From the NCBI RefSeq assembly GCF_000406165.1, contig NZ_CM001977.1, positions 3,175,064-3,239,063 of the forward strand: 64,000 nt of DNA, in the 5' to 3' direction. The notes beneath the pieces are model-generated. The model saw only the letters and a program-made list of their open reading frames with translations. It made no database searches and was not told the origin of the DNA. Made by a program: the position numbers and the translations under genes. Below are positions 10,087 through 18,894 of the stretch, one piece after another (positions within the stretch are counted from its first letter, which is position 1; each line of letters starts with the position of its first letter). This DNA is from Dickeya zeae NCPPB 2538. GTDB lineage: Bacteria; Pseudomonadota; Gammaproteobacteria; Enterobacterales; Enterobacteriaceae.

Positions 10087-11490
10087 ATGACCCATCAGCC
10101 CGCTTCCGTTCGCTGGCAATTATGGATTGTCGCCTTCGGCTTTTTTATGCAAGCGCTGGATACCACCATCGTCAACACAGCCTTGCCTTCTATGGCGGTC
10201 AGCCTGAATGAAAGCCCGCTACGGATGCATGCGGTGATCGTCGCCTATGTATTGACAGTCGCCATGCTGTTGCCTGCCAGCGGCTGGCTGGCAGACCGGA
10301 TTGGCGTTCGCAATATTTTCTTCTCCGCCATTATGCTGTTTAGCCTTGGTTCACTGCTTTGCGCCCGCTCCACCACCCTCAACGAGTTGCTGTTTTCCCG
10401 CGTGATTCAAGGCATTGGCGGTGCCATGATGGTGCCGATTGGACGCCTGACGGTCATGAAGCTGGTGCCACGCGATCAATACATGGCCGCAATGACCTTC
10501 GTGACATTGCCGGGGCAGATAGGCCCGCTGATGGGGCCAACACTTGGCGGTTTTCTCGTCCAGTACGCCAGTTGGCACTGGATTTTCCTGATTAATATCC
10601 CGGTGGGTCTGGTGGGTGCCTTCGCCACCTGGTGGCTGATGCCCAATTTCACCATGCCACCACGTCGCTTTGATCTTCTCGGTTTTGTTTGTCTGGTGAT
10701 CGCCATGGGCACCCTGACACTGGCGCTAGACGGCCAGAAAAGCCTGGGGTTGTCCGCCTTAGCGTTGAGCGCACTGGTGCTGACCGGCGTTCTGGCGCTA
10801 TTGGGGTACTGGTGGCACGCCAGAGACAACGAGCAATCGCTGTTCAATCTGCGTTTATTTGATACCCGCAGCTTTAGTATCGGTCTGTTCGGCGGCTGGC
10901 TGGCACGCATCGGCAGCGGCATGTTGCCGTTTATGACCCCGGTATTTTTGCAAATTGGTCTGGGCTACACACCGTTTCATGCCGGGATGATGATGATCCC
11001 GCTGGTGCTGGGCAATATGGGGATGAAACGGATTGTGGTGTTGATCGTTAACCGGTTTGGCTACCGTGTGGTGCTGATAGCTTCGACATTGACGCTGGCG
11101 CTGGCTACGCTGCTGTTCGCGCTGGTCGCACTGCTGAACTGGCACTGGATGACGCCGGTGGTGCTGCTGTTGGTCGGTATGGTCAACGGCATCCGGTTTT
11201 CCACTATGAATACCCTGACGCTCAAAGATCTGCCGGACGACCTGGCCAGCGGCGGTAACAGCCTGCTGTCGATGTCAATGCAGCTCTCCACCAGTATGGG
11301 GGTGACTATCGCCGGGCTGCTGCTGGGCATTTTTGCCAATCAGCATCTGGTGAGCGGTACACCGGAAACCCACACCGTATTCCTGTATACCTATCTGTGC
11401 ATGGCGGCGGTGATGGCATTCCCAGCGCTGATTTTCAACCGGGTGCCGCCCGATACCGTTCAGCAGGCGACGCTGACGCGCCCTTCATGA
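10087..11490 (+). CDS. mdtD: MdtD, MFS (DHA2) transporter
   Basis: A 467-residue, 14-span major facilitator of the DHA2 drug:H+ antiporter branch. It has the motif C-like stretch VFFQALDTTIVNTALPSM (here QALDTTIVNTALPSM), motif A GWLADRIGVRN, and RVIQGIGGAMMVPIGRL. In E. coli the gene lies in the same operon, but its product is not required for MdtABC activity; iron-citrate export has been proposed. The start is the first ATG. It lies 5 nt before baeS. Confidence 0.93.
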   Translation: MTHQPASVRWQLWIVAFGFFMQALDTTIVNTALPSMAVSLNESPLRMHAVIVAYVLTVAMLLPASGWLADRIGVRNIFFSAIMLFSLGSLLCARSTTLNELLFSRVIQGIGGAMMVPIGRLTVMKLVPRDQYMAAMTFVTLPGQIGPLMGPTLGGFLVQYASWHWIFLINIPVGLVGAFATWWLMPNFTMPPRRFDLLGFVCLVIAMGTLTLALDGQKSLGLSALALSALVLTGVLALLGYWWHARDNEQSLFNLRLFDTRSFSIGLFGGWLARIGSGMLPFMTPVFLQIGLGYTPFHAGMMMIPLVLGNMGMKRIVVLIVNRFGYRVVLIASTLTLALATLLFALVALLNWHWMTPVVLLLVGMVNGIRFSTMNTLTLKDLPDDLASGGNSLLSMSMQLSTSMGVTIAGLLLGIFANQHLVSGTPETHTVFLYTYLCMAAVMAFPALIFNRVPPDTVQQATLTRPS

Positions 11491-11495
11491 GGTGA

Positions 11496-12857
11496 ATGAT
11501 GAGATTCGGCATTACCGCCAGACTGTTTCTGGCCATTTTCTCCACCTGTATGCTGGTGCTAATCATCATGCATTTCGGTGTCCGGCTCAGTTTTGAGAAA
11601 GGGTTTATCGACTATATCCGCCGTGGTAACGAACAGCGGGTGGTACAGATTCGTGGCTGGCTGGAAGATCAGTACCAGCAGTACGGCAACTGGGATTTTC
11701 TGCAAAATACCGAACGCGGTATTTTCCCGATGCTGCGAGCAATGGAGCAGAATAACGACGAGGCGATGCAAGGCTGGCGTACCCGGTTTTGGGTGACGGA
11801 TGAGAACCGCCGTCGCCTGATAGGCCCACCGATTCCAATGCCTGCGGGCAGCACCTGGCAGCCGCTGATGGCGAAAAAACGCGTCGTTGGCTGGCTGGTG
11901 GCAGCACCAGTAGAAGGGCTGACCCGTAGCGCCGATATCAGTTTCGATCGCCAGCAACAGCGCACCAGTTGGCTGATCGTCGCCTTTACTACTCTGTTGG
12001 CAGCCGTGGTGACCTGGATGATGTCCCGTGGCCTGCTGGCACCGGTCAAACGACTGGTCAACGGTATTCATCAACTGGCTGGCGGCGACTTTAGTACCCG
12101 GGTCACCGCCAGCGGGCGCGATGAACTGGATAGGCTATCGCAAGATTTTAACCAGTTAGCCTCAGCGCTGGAGAAAAACGAGCAGTCACGCCGGGCGTTT
12201 ATGGCAGATGTCTCCCATGAATTACGCACGCCGCTGGCGGTGTTACGTGGTGAACTGGAAGCCTTGCAGGATGGCGTGCGACGGCCCGATAGCGCCGCAT
12301 TTAGCTCGCTGCAAGCAGAGGTCGCTTTGTTGACCAAGCTGGTGGACGATCTTCATCAACTCTCGTTATCTGACCTGGGCGCACTGGCTTACCGTAAGTC
12401 GGCCGTCAATGCCAGCGCATTGCTACAGTTATCTGTGGCGGCGTTTAGAGAGCGTTTTCAACACAAAAGCATTCAACTGACCACGCATCTTCATCCTGAA
12501 GCGGTGATATTTGGCGACCCGGACCGTCTGAATCAGTTGTTCAACAACCTGATGGAAAATAGCCTGCGTTACACGGACGATGGCGGGCAACTGGAAGTGG
12601 AGACCGCACTACGTCCGCAGCGGCTGATTATTCACTGGCGTGATAGCGCCCCCGGTATCAGCGATGAACAACTGGCGCTGATCTTCGAGCGTTTCTACCG
12701 TGCGGAAAGCTCGCGCAACCGTGCCAGCGGCGGCTCCGGATTGGGGTTAGCCATTTGCGCCAAGATCGTTGAGGCGCACGATGGACGCCTGTATGCTGAT
12801 CATTCAGCGCTTGGCGGCGTACAAATCACCGTCGAGCTCCCGTTGCACCTATCCTGA
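11496..12857 (+). CDS. baeS: BaeS sensor histidine kinase
   Basis: An inner-membrane sensor of envelope stress. Spans lie at about 8-28 and 158-177 with a periplasmic loop between them, then a HAMP linker. The phosphoacceptor His241 is in DVSHELRTPLAVLRGE. The ATP-binding N box (NNLMENSLRYTDDG), G1 and G2 (SGGSGLGLAICAKIVEAH) are intact. It phosphorylates BaeR in response to indole, flavonoids, tannins or copper/zinc in related bacteria. Two adjacent ATGs (11496 and 11499) are possible; the second has better spacing from GAGG. Confidence 0.95.
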   Translation: MMRFGITARLFLAIFSTCMLVLIIMHFGVRLSFEKGFIDYIRRGNEQRVVQIRGWLEDQYQQYGNWDFLQNTERGIFPMLRAMEQNNDEAMQGWRTRFWVTDENRRRLIGPPIPMPAGSTWQPLMAKKRVVGWLVAAPVEGLTRSADISFDRQQQRTSWLIVAFTTLLAAVVTWMMSRGLLAPVKRLVNGIHQLAGGDFSTRVTASGRDELDRLSQDFNQLASALEKNEQSRRAFMADVSHELRTPLAVLRGELEALQDGVRRPDSAAFSSLQAEVALLTKLVDDLHQLSLSDLGALAYRKSAVNASALLQLSVAAFRERFQHKSIQLTTHLHPEAVIFGDPDRLNQLFNNLMENSLRYTDDGGQLEVETALRPQRLIIHWRDSAPGISDEQLALIFERFYRAESSRNRASGGSGLGLAICAKIVEAHDGRLYADHSALGGVQITVELPLHLS

Positions 12858-12876
12858 TACAGGAACTGACATCGAC

Positions 12877-13608
12877 ATGACCGCCTCCTCTCCTGCAACG
12901 ACGGGTGATGAAAACCTGCCGGTGCTGATCGTTGAAGATGAGCCCAAACTGGCCCAGTTACTGGTGGATTACCTGCAGGCATCTGGTTATCGCACCCACT
13001 GGCTGACCCAGGGAGAAGAGGTCGAACCCTGGGTACGTGAACACCCCTGCCAGCTCATTCTGTTAGACCTGATGCTGCCGGGCCGTGACGGCCTGACGCT
13101 TTGCCGCGCCATTCGCGGTTTTTCCAATGTGCCGATCATTATGGTCACCGCACGTACCGAAGAAATTGACCGACTGCTTGGGCTGGAAATCGGTGCCGAC
13201 GATTACATCTGTAAGCCCTACAGCCCGCGTGAAGTGGTCGCCCGGGTGAAAACCCTGTTGCGCCGCTGTCGCTGGCAGCATGAACCGCTACCGAATGATG
13301 TCTTACCCGCGTTGCTGATTGACCAGAATCGTTATCAGGCCAGTTACCTCGGCCGTCATCTGGAACTGACGCCCGCCGAATTCCGGCTGTTAAAAACCCT
13401 CTCAGCCGAACCAGGGCGCGTTTTTTCACGCGAGCAGTTGCTCGATCATCTGTACGACGATTACCGGGTGGTGACTGACCGTACCATCGACAGCCACATC
13501 AAGAATCTGCGCCGTAAGCTGGAAGTGTTTGACCGGGAAACCTCGTTCATCCGCACGGTTTATGGCATTGGTTATCGCTGGGAAGCCGCCGCCAGTCAGG
13601 AAATATAA
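12877..13608 (+). CDS. baeR: BaeR response regulator
   Basis: A 243-residue OmpR/PhoB-class regulator. The receiver domain has acidic residues at 20-22 (VEDEPK), phosphoacceptor Asp64 (ILLDLMLPG) and the conserved Lys in ICKPYSPRE. The C-terminal winged helix contains LTPAEFRLLKTL and RTIDSHIKNLRRKL. A longer in-frame start exists at 12769 inside baeS. The ATG at 12877 is chosen because it gives the family N-terminus and lies 19 nt past the baeS stop. It activates mdtABCD through the box upstream of mdtA, so the operon is self-amplifying. Confidence 0.95.
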   Translation: MTASSPATTGDENLPVLIVEDEPKLAQLLVDYLQASGYRTHWLTQGEEVEPWVREHPCQLILLDLMLPGRDGLTLCRAIRGFSNVPIIMVTARTEEIDRLLGLEIGADDYICKPYSPREVVARVKTLLRRCRWQHEPLPNDVLPALLIDQNRYQASYLGRHLELTPAEFRLLKTLSAEPGRVFSREQLLDHLYDDYRVVTDRTIDSHIKNLRRKLEVFDRETSFIRTVYGIGYRWEAAASQEI

Positions 13609-13732
13609 CGCCCTCGCCCATTGGGGTACGCAGTCAAAGAAACTGTCTGACTCGGTTAAAAATTTGCAATTTTCTATTGGCTCGTGGCTGCTAGCATAAT
13701 CACAGACAAAAATGATGATAATGAGGGTAAAC

Positions 13733-14695
13733 ATGTCGGGATTAGTCAATGGCAAGTGGGTCGATGGCGATGTAGCGGCCGAAGAAATCAAAGGCGGGGC
13801 TTTCCATCGTCAGGAAACCCGATTCCGTGCCACCGAGCTGATACCGGAGGCGGGACGATATCAGTTATTTGTCTCGTATCTTTGCCCGTGGGCCTCCCGT
13901 ACAACGATTTACCGTAACCTGAAAGATCTTGGCAACGTGATCACTTTGTCGGTCGCGGATCCCCGTATCGGCGAACAGGGTTGGGAATTCAGTACTCCGC
14001 AGGATGCTGGCGAACACGTCGCGCCGGTGCGCTACCTGCACCAGCTTTACACCGCCAGTGACGCGCATTACACCGGGAAAGTCTCGGTTCCCGTACTGTG
14101 GGACCGCAAAGAAGGCCGTATCGTCAATAACGAGTCGTCGGAAATCATCCGCCTGCTTAACCATGACTTTAATGATTTGACCGGTAACCGTCTGGATTTC
14201 TACCCAACGGATCTGCGGGCGGAAATCGACCACTGGAACAGCCTGATTTACGACAACATCAATAACGGCGTGTATAAGACTGGCTTTGCCAAAACACAAG
14301 CGCACTACGACCAGGCGGTAACGAGCTTGTTTGCAGCACTGGATACCGTGGAAGCCCACCTGGCACACCATCGCTATCTGGCGGGCGACACCCTGACCGA
14401 AGCGGACTGGCGACTGTTCGTGACGCTGGTGCGTTTTGATGCGGCTTACCACGGTGCCTTCAAATGCAACATCCGTCGACTGGAGGATTATCCGCACCTT
14501 TCCGGCTATCTGCGCGAGCTGTATCAGTGGCCGGGGGTCAAAGACACCGTCAGGCTGGACGACATCAAAGCCGGTTACTACAGCATTCGCTGGCTCAACC
14601 CGACCGGTATTATTGCAAAAGGGCCACTCGTGGACTTCGAACGCCCACACCAGCGTGAGTTGATTGGCCCCTCAGCCGGTATTCGCTCCCTCTAA
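13733..14695 (+). CDS. glutathionyl-hydroquinone reductase (Xi-class GST, YqjG-like)
   Basis: A 320-residue cytoplasmic Xi-class glutathione transferase. The catalytic Cys51 lies in SYLCPWASRT, the mark of the class, followed by VPVLWDRKEGRIVNNESSEIIR (glutathione site) and the C-terminal helical domain (NNGVYKTGFAKTQAHYD, LTEADWRLFVTLVRFD). These enzymes reduce glutathionyl-hydroquinones and so help with quinone and plant-phenolic detoxification. The ATG at 13733 follows a GAGGG site and is preferred over upstream Met codons. It stands where E. coli carries yegP, between baeR and trhP. Co-regulation with BaeR is possible but not shown. Confidence 0.88.
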   Translation: MSGLVNGKWVDGDVAAEEIKGGAFHRQETRFRATELIPEAGRYQLFVSYLCPWASRTTIYRNLKDLGNVITLSVADPRIGEQGWEFSTPQDAGEHVAPVRYLHQLYTASDAHYTGKVSVPVLWDRKEGRIVNNESSEIIRLLNHDFNDLTGNRLDFYPTDLRAEIDHWNSLIYDNINNGVYKTGFAKTQAHYDQAVTSLFAALDTVEAHLAHHRYLAGDTLTEADWRLFVTLVRFDAAYHGAFKCNIRRLEDYPHLSGYLRELYQWPGVKDTVRLDDIKAGYYSIRWLNPTGIIAKGPLVDFERPHQRELIGPSAGIRSL

Positions 14696-14701
14696 TCTTC
14701 A

Positions 14702-14730
14702 TTCACGGCCAGAGAAACGCTGGCCGTGAA
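14702..14730 (+). terminator. stem-loop after the GST gene
   Basis: TTCACGGCCAG pairs with CTGGCCGTGAA across a 7-nt loop: a perfect 11-bp stem just after the stop codon. There is no T tract, so termination efficiency is uncertain. Confidence 0.5.
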
Positions 14731-14864
14731 GCATCATGCCCATCAATAGACGTACTTTCTGTAAGCCGACTACTGATTTTTCCCGCCGTTGGCGTTAGAA
14801 TCTGCCGCCTTTACTGTTCCCGCCCAGGAACAGCCTGACCTGTGATCAGACTTGAGAAACCACC

Positions 14865-16241
14865 ATGTTTAAACCGGAATTACTCTCTCCGGCCGGTACG
14901 CTGAAAAATATGCGTTACGCCTTTGCTTATGGCGCTGATGCAATTTATGCCGGCCAGCCTCGCTACAGCCTGCGTGTGCGCAATAACGAATTCAACCACC
15001 AGACGCTGGCGCAAGCCATCAATGAGGCCCATGCGCTGGGTAAGAAATTTTATGTGGTGGTTAACATCGCCCCCCATAACGCCAAACTGAAAACCTTCCT
15101 GCGTGACCTGCAACCGGTGGTCGACATGACCCCGGATGCGTTGATCATGTCTGATCCGGGGTTGATTATGCTGGTGCGGGAAAACTTCCCCCAGATGCCG
15201 ATTCACCTGTCGGTACAGGCCAACGCGGTCAACTGGGCGACGGTGAAGTTCTGGCAGCAGATGGGGCTCAGCCGGGTGATTTTGTCACGCGAACTGTCGC
15301 TGGAAGAGATTGAGGAAATCCGCCACCAGGTGCCAGAAATGGAGCTGGAAGTGTTCGTTCACGGCGCATTGTGTATGGCTTATTCCGGCCGCTGCCTGCT
15401 GTCTGGCTATATCAATAAGCGCGACCCGAATCAGGGCACCTGTACCAATGCCTGCCGCTGGGAATACAACGTGCAGGAAGGTAAAGAAGACGCGGTGGGC
15501 AACATCGTGCATATCCACGAGCCGATTGCGGTTACCCAGATAGACAGCGCTCAGCCGCAACCCACGCTAGGCATCGGCGCACCGACCGATAAGGTCTTCA
15601 TGCTGGAAGAAAAACAGCGACCGGGCGAATACATGAGCGCGTTTGAAGACGAGCACGGCACCTACATCATGAACTCACGCGATCTGCGCGCCATTCAGCA
15701 CGTAGAACGCCTGACCAACATGCAAGTCGCCTCGCTGAAAATCGAAGGCCGCACCAAGTCGTTCTACTACTGTGCCCGCACCGCACAGGTGTACCGCCGC
15801 GCTATCGACGACGCTGTCGCCGGTAAACCGTTTGACCCGACGTTGCTGCAAACGCTGGAAGGCCTCGCGCACCGTGGTTACACCGAAGGCTTCCTGCGCC
15901 GCCACGTTCATGAGGATTACCAGAATTACGACTACGGTTACTCGGTGTCTGACCAGCAGCAGTTTGTCGGGGAGTTCACCGGCGAGCGGCGCGATGGTCT
16001 GGCGGAAGTGGCGGTCAAGAACAAGTTCTCTCGCGGCGACAGCGTGGAAATGATGACGCCGGGCGGCAACGTCCAGTTCACTATCGATACCCTGCTCAAT
16101 AAAAAAGGTCAGGCTGTCGAGGTAGCGCCGGGTGACGGCCACACCGTGTATCTGCCGGTACCGGACGATATCGACCTGGAATACGCGTTACTGCTGCGCA
16201 ACCTGTCGGGGACAACCACCCGCAACCCGCATGCAAAATAG
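14865..16241 (+). CDS. trhP: TrhP (YegQ), tRNA 5-hydroxyuridine synthesis protein
   Basis: A 458-residue member of the U32 'peptidase' family, now known to take part in prephenate-dependent 5-hydroxylation of U34 in tRNA (the first step towards cmo5U/mcmo5U). It begins with FKPELLSPAGTLKNMRYAFAYGADAIYAG. The U32 signature with its cysteine cluster is intact (EVFVHGALCMAYSGRC, then CTNACRWEY). A C-terminal beta domain follows. Its place just after the bae region and just before cyaR matches the E. coli order. A promoter candidate is TAGAAT near 14797 with a weak -35 (CTGATT) 17 bp upstream. Confidence 0.94.
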   Translation: MFKPELLSPAGTLKNMRYAFAYGADAIYAGQPRYSLRVRNNEFNHQTLAQAINEAHALGKKFYVVVNIAPHNAKLKTFLRDLQPVVDMTPDALIMSDPGLIMLVRENFPQMPIHLSVQANAVNWATVKFWQQMGLSRVILSRELSLEEIEEIRHQVPEMELEVFVHGALCMAYSGRCLLSGYINKRDPNQGTCTNACRWEYNVQEGKEDAVGNIVHIHEPIAVTQIDSAQPQPTLGIGAPTDKVFMLEEKQRPGEYMSAFEDEHGTYIMNSRDLRAIQHVERLTNMQVASLKIEGRTKSFYYCARTAQVYRRAIDDAVAGKPFDPTLLQTLEGLAHRGYTEGFLRRHVHEDYQNYDYGYSVSDQQQFVGEFTGERRDGLAEVAVKNKFSRGDSVEMMTPGGNVQFTIDTLLNKKGQAVEVAPGDGHTVYLPVPDDIDLEYALLLRNLSGTTTRNPHAK

Positions 16242-16278
16242 CAAAAAAGTGACACAATCGTGCCAATTGTGACATTTT

Positions 16279-16294
16279 TTAGAATCAGATCACA
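16279..16294 (+). promoter_or_regulatory. CRP site of cyaR
   Basis: TTAGA-N6-TCACA: the right half matches the CRP consensus exactly, the left half at 3 of 5. The centre (16286.5) is 41.5 bp before the predicted cyaR start at 16328, the class II activator position. The -10 TATTAT lies at 16316-16321. This agrees with the known CRP-cAMP activation of cyaR in E. coli. Confidence 0.7.
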
Positions 16295-16327
16295 TCAATG
16301 GCACTGGTGACTGGTTATTATTGCAGC

Positions 16328-16418
16328 GCTGAGAAAATACAAAACGAAAAATAAGCGTAGTAATGCTACTAGGAACCACCTCCTTGGCCAGCTCAATCTC
16401 CCTTGAGCTGGCTTTTTC
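16328..16418 (+). ncRNA. cyaR: CyaR (RyeE) small regulatory RNA
   Basis: The sequence keeps the CyaR hallmark: a 5' segment with a small GTAGTAATGCTAC hairpin, the conserved block AGGAACCACCTCCTTGGC containing the anti-Shine-Dalgarno seed CCTCCTT, and the terminator stem GCCAGCTCAA/TTGAGCTGGC followed by TTTTTCTTT. It lies immediately downstream of trhP, as in E. coli. CyaR is an Hfq-dependent, CRP-activated sRNA that represses ompX, luxS, nadE and others by pairing at their ribosome sites. The 5' end is inferred from the -10 box and similarity to the E. coli RNA. Confidence 0.88.
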
Positions 16419-16421
16419 TTT
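16387..16421 (+). terminator. rho-independent terminator of cyaR
   Basis: A perfect 10-bp stem (16387-16396 with 16403-16412), a 6-nt loop and the T-rich tail TTTTTCTTT. It is part of the sRNA and also separates it from the convergent psiE. Confidence 0.85.
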
Positions 16422-16426
16422 GCGCG

Positions 16427-16834
16427 CTATTCACGTTTGAGGCGTGGGCTGTTTACCAGATAGAGCGTGATCACCAAAATCAGGATCGCCCCGGCATAGG
16501 TGAAGGTATCCGCCGGATTTTTATGATCGACGATAATCAGCCGTACAATCGCGGTGATACCGATGTAGATGAAATAGCGCAGCGGGAAGTGATAGCCGGA
16601 GAGAAAATACTTCACGATCAGCGCCAGAAATTCAAAATAGAGGAAATAAATCACCAGGCTTTCGATCAGCATATACGACGACTCTTTTTCATTACTGACC
16701 AGCAGTACCGTCGCCAAATGCCAGGTTTCCTTAGCCAGGAAAACCACCAGAATCGCCGCCAGCACCAGCAGGCCGAAATTGAGTATCGTCTGTAATCCTC
16801 TGGCAATCATGACCGCACGCGCAGACCCCGCCAT
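16427..16834 (-). CDS. psiE: PsiE, phosphate-starvation-inducible membrane protein
   Basis: A small inner-membrane protein (135 residues) with four hydrophobic segments. It is closely similar to E. coli PsiE in the blocks VVFLAKETWHLA, YFLYFEFLALIVKYFLSGYHFPLRYF and YIGITAIVRLIIVDHK. A longer reading frame begins at 16918, but the start at 16834 is preceded by AAGGAG at normal spacing and gives the E. coli length. The biochemical function is unknown. In E. coli it is induced by PhoB and affected by CRP. It is convergent with cyaR. Confidence 0.9.
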   Translation of the reverse strand: MAGSARAVMIARGLQTILNFGLLVLAAILVVFLAKETWHLATVLLVSNEKESSYMLIESLVIYFLYFEFLALIVKYFLSGYHFPLRYFIYIGITAIVRLIIVDHKNPADTFTYAGAILILVITLYLVNSPRLKRE

Positions 16835-17030
16835 AAGCCTCTCCTTAACACTAGATTCAGAGAAAATACGCCCCAAAAAAACAGCCCCTGAAGACCTGGG
16901 AGACGTCAGTGTCGCCATCTGGCAATAACCTGACGGAGATCACAAAACTACCGGGTCATCAGCGAGCTGTCTATGCAATATTTTTTACTACTTATCTGGT
17001 TTTCTTATCGCTTTGCTCAGGCTGCCATCA

Positions 17031-17834
17031 TCACCACCAGCGGTGAAAATGGTGTACCGGACCGATGCCGTGGCCGACTTCCAGCGAATCAGCCTGCTCC
17101 AGCGCGCCTTGCAGGTAGGCTCGTGCAGCAGACAGGGTGTCGAGCCAGTTATTATGGCGCGGTCGCAACGCTGCCAGCGCCGCCGACAACGTACAACCGG
17201 TGCCGTGTGTATGTCGGGTGTGCACGCGCGGCGTGCTTAACCGGACAGGCTCGGCATGTGGCATGAACAGCCAGTCTGGGCTTTCCCGGTCGCTCAGGTG
17301 CCCGCCTTTCATCAGCACCGCCTGACACCCCATCGCCAATAGCGCTTCGCCTTGCTGGCGCATCCCGTGCTCATCGTCAGCAGGTGCGCACTGTAACAGC
17401 GCCGCCGCTTCAGGCAGGTTAGGCGTGATCAACGATACGCGCGGCAACAGCAACTGACGCACCGCCTCCACTGCCTCCGCCGCCAGTAGCGGATCACCGC
17501 TTTTGGCCAACATCACCGTATCCAGCACCACATAAGGCACCGGGTAACGCAACAGCCGGTCTGCCACCGCTTCCACAATATCCGTCTGTGCCAGCATGCC
17601 GATTTTCGCGCTGTCAATGCGGACATCGCTCAGTACCGAATCCAGTTGGGCTGCGACAAACGCCGGCTCAATGCGGTAAACCGACTGCACACCACGGGTA
17701 TTTTGTGCCACCAGTGCGGTAATCACACTGGTGCCATACGCCCCCAGTGCCGAGAAGGTTTTCAGGTCAGCCTGAATACCGGCACCACCGCTCGGGTCAG
17801 TACCGGCGATCGTCAGCGCGTTGATACGTTTCAT
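17031..17834 (-). CDS. thiD: ThiD, HMP/HMP-phosphate kinase
   Basis: A 267-residue ribokinase-fold enzyme that phosphorylates hydroxymethylpyrimidine twice to HMP-PP for thiamin synthesis. It starts MKRINALTIAGTDPSGGAGIQADLKTF. The anion-hole motif HGTGCTLSAALAALR is intact. Its start overlaps the thiM stop by 4 nt, so the pair is translationally coupled and both fall under the TPP riboswitch upstream of thiM. Confidence 0.95.
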   Translation of the reverse strand: MKRINALTIAGTDPSGGAGIQADLKTFSALGAYGTSVITALVAQNTRGVQSVYRIEPAFVAAQLDSVLSDVRIDSAKIGMLAQTDIVEAVADRLLRYPVPYVVLDTVMLAKSGDPLLAAEAVEAVRQLLLPRVSLITPNLPEAAALLQCAPADDEHGMRQQGEALLAMGCQAVLMKGGHLSDRESPDWLFMPHAEPVRLSTPRVHTRHTHGTGCTLSAALAALRPRHNNWLDTLSAARAYLQGALEQADSLEVGHGIGPVHHFHRWW

Positions 17835-18625
17835 ACCAGCGCCTCCCGCTTCAGGGTATAAAGCGCATCCAGAAACGCAGGAATAAAACTTCCCGGCCCC
17901 CGTGCCTGCACCGCGGCCTGTTGCCCGCAGTGAGACATCACCGCACAGGCAGCGGCCACATGACCAAGGCGGTCACCATCCAGTGCACAGAAGCCCGCGA
18001 CCACCGCCGACAACGCACACCCGGTGCCAACCACCCGGGTCATCAGCGGGTCGCCGCCGGGTATCGCCAGCACCCGATCGCCGTAGGTCACATAATCCAC
18101 CTCGCCGGTGACCACCACGCAAGTGGCCCAGCGTTGTGCCAGTGCAATGGCGCAAGGCAAGGCCGCCAGCACATCGTTGCCGCTGTCCACGCCACGTCCG
18201 GCGGACTGTTCGCCCGCCAGCGCCATTACTTCGGAGGCGTTACCACGGATAGCCGCTGGCTTCATCGCCAGTAATTCAACGGCAAATTCAGTGCGAAAAC
18301 GCAGGCCACCGACCGCGACCGGGTCTAGCACCCAGGGTGTACCGGCGTTGACGGCGCTGGTTACCGCGGCGCGCATCGCCTGCGCGCGGTCGGCCTCAAG
18401 CGTCCCCAGATTAATCAGTAACCCATCGGCCAACGCACTAAACTGCGCGGCTTCACCGGCATCGACCACCATCGCGGGCGAAGCGCCTAACGCCAGCAAC
18501 ACATTGGCGGTAAACCCTTGCACCACCTCATTGGTAAGGCAATGCACCAGCGGTGCGCGTAAACGGAAAGCATCGAGAGAATCCGCGACGGACGCGGCAG
18601 GGAAAAGTACAGGTCGAGCGTTCAT
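17831..18625 (-). CDS. thiM: ThiM, hydroxyethylthiazole kinase
   Basis: A 264-residue kinase that salvages the thiazole moiety of thiamin (THZ to THZ-P). Family motifs include LVHCLTNEVVQGFTANVLLALGASPAM near the N-terminus and the catalytic anion hole VVGTGCALSAVVAGF near the C-terminus. A GGGAGG ribosome site lies at normal distance. The leader is a complete TPP riboswitch. The region upstream of that riboswitch belongs to the island, so the native promoter has been displaced to about 27.9 kb (see findings). Confidence 0.96.
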   Translation of the reverse strand: MNARPVLFPAASVADSLDAFRLRAPLVHCLTNEVVQGFTANVLLALGASPAMVVDAGEAAQFSALADGLLINLGTLEADRAQAMRAAVTSAVNAGTPWVLDPVAVGGLRFRTEFAVELLAMKPAAIRGNASEVMALAGEQSAGRGVDSGNDVLAALPCAIALAQRWATCVVVTGEVDYVTYGDRVLAIPGGDPLMTRVVGTGCALSAVVAGFCALDGDRLGHVAAACAVMSHCGQQAAVQARGPGSFIPAFLDALYTLKREALV

Positions 18626-18672
18626 AAACCTCCCAACCGGCGTGAAAGAAGGCGGTACCGGTGGGATACCGT

Positions 18673-18753
18673 GACTTCCCTACGCTGGCATTATCCAGTT
18701 CAGGTAATACGGGTATTTCTCAGCCCGCTTTTCATAAAGGGGCACCCCGAGTC
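18673..18753 (-). promoter_or_regulatory. TPP riboswitch (complete) upstream of thiM
   Basis: On the minus strand the leader contains the THI-box segments in order: GACTCGGGGTGCCCC, GCTGAGA, ATACCCG, ACCTGAACTGGATAATGCCAGC and GTAGGGAAGTC. P1 closes between the 5' GACT and 3' AGTC. It senses thiamin pyrophosphate; in E. coli thiM it blocks the ribosome site when bound. The thiM start is about 48 nt downstream, with its Shine-Dalgarno close by, so translational control is likely here too. Confidence 0.93.
18679..18753 (-). repeat. left copy of 75-bp direct repeat (att-like, inside TPP aptamer)
   Basis: Seventy-five bases identical to 27784-27858 except for one position (C here, A there on the + strand, at 18689). 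The repeat ends exactly at GAGTC and CCTACG, the two edges of the aptamer core. It marks the left boundary of the island. This copy is joined to the native 3' strand of P1 and to thiM. Confidence 0.85.
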
Positions 18754-18845
18754 GTGGTGATTACATTTCTTTATTAATTAGTGAGTTATGTAAGTTTTCT
18801 TGTTTGTCTATGGTTGTTTTTACGAATCTCATTACTGAGCATTGT

Positions 18846-18894
18846 ACCCTGACCCAAAATCCTGCTCCATTCAGAAACAGAATTCCGGCATGAT
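18846..18894 (+). repeat. 49-bp inverted-repeat remnant of an IS3 left end
   Basis: A perfect 49-bp inverted match to 21639-21687, the outer left end and leader of the adjacent IS3 element. It abuts that element's right inverted repeat. It is best read as the stump of a second, oppositely oriented copy of the same IS. Confidence 0.8.

Noticed and set aside
18761..18832. 23-codon minus-strand frame MRFVKTTIDKQENLHNSLINKEM just upstream of the left riboswitch
   Set aside because: No ribosome site or homologue could be recognised; it may be the tail of lost coding DNA.
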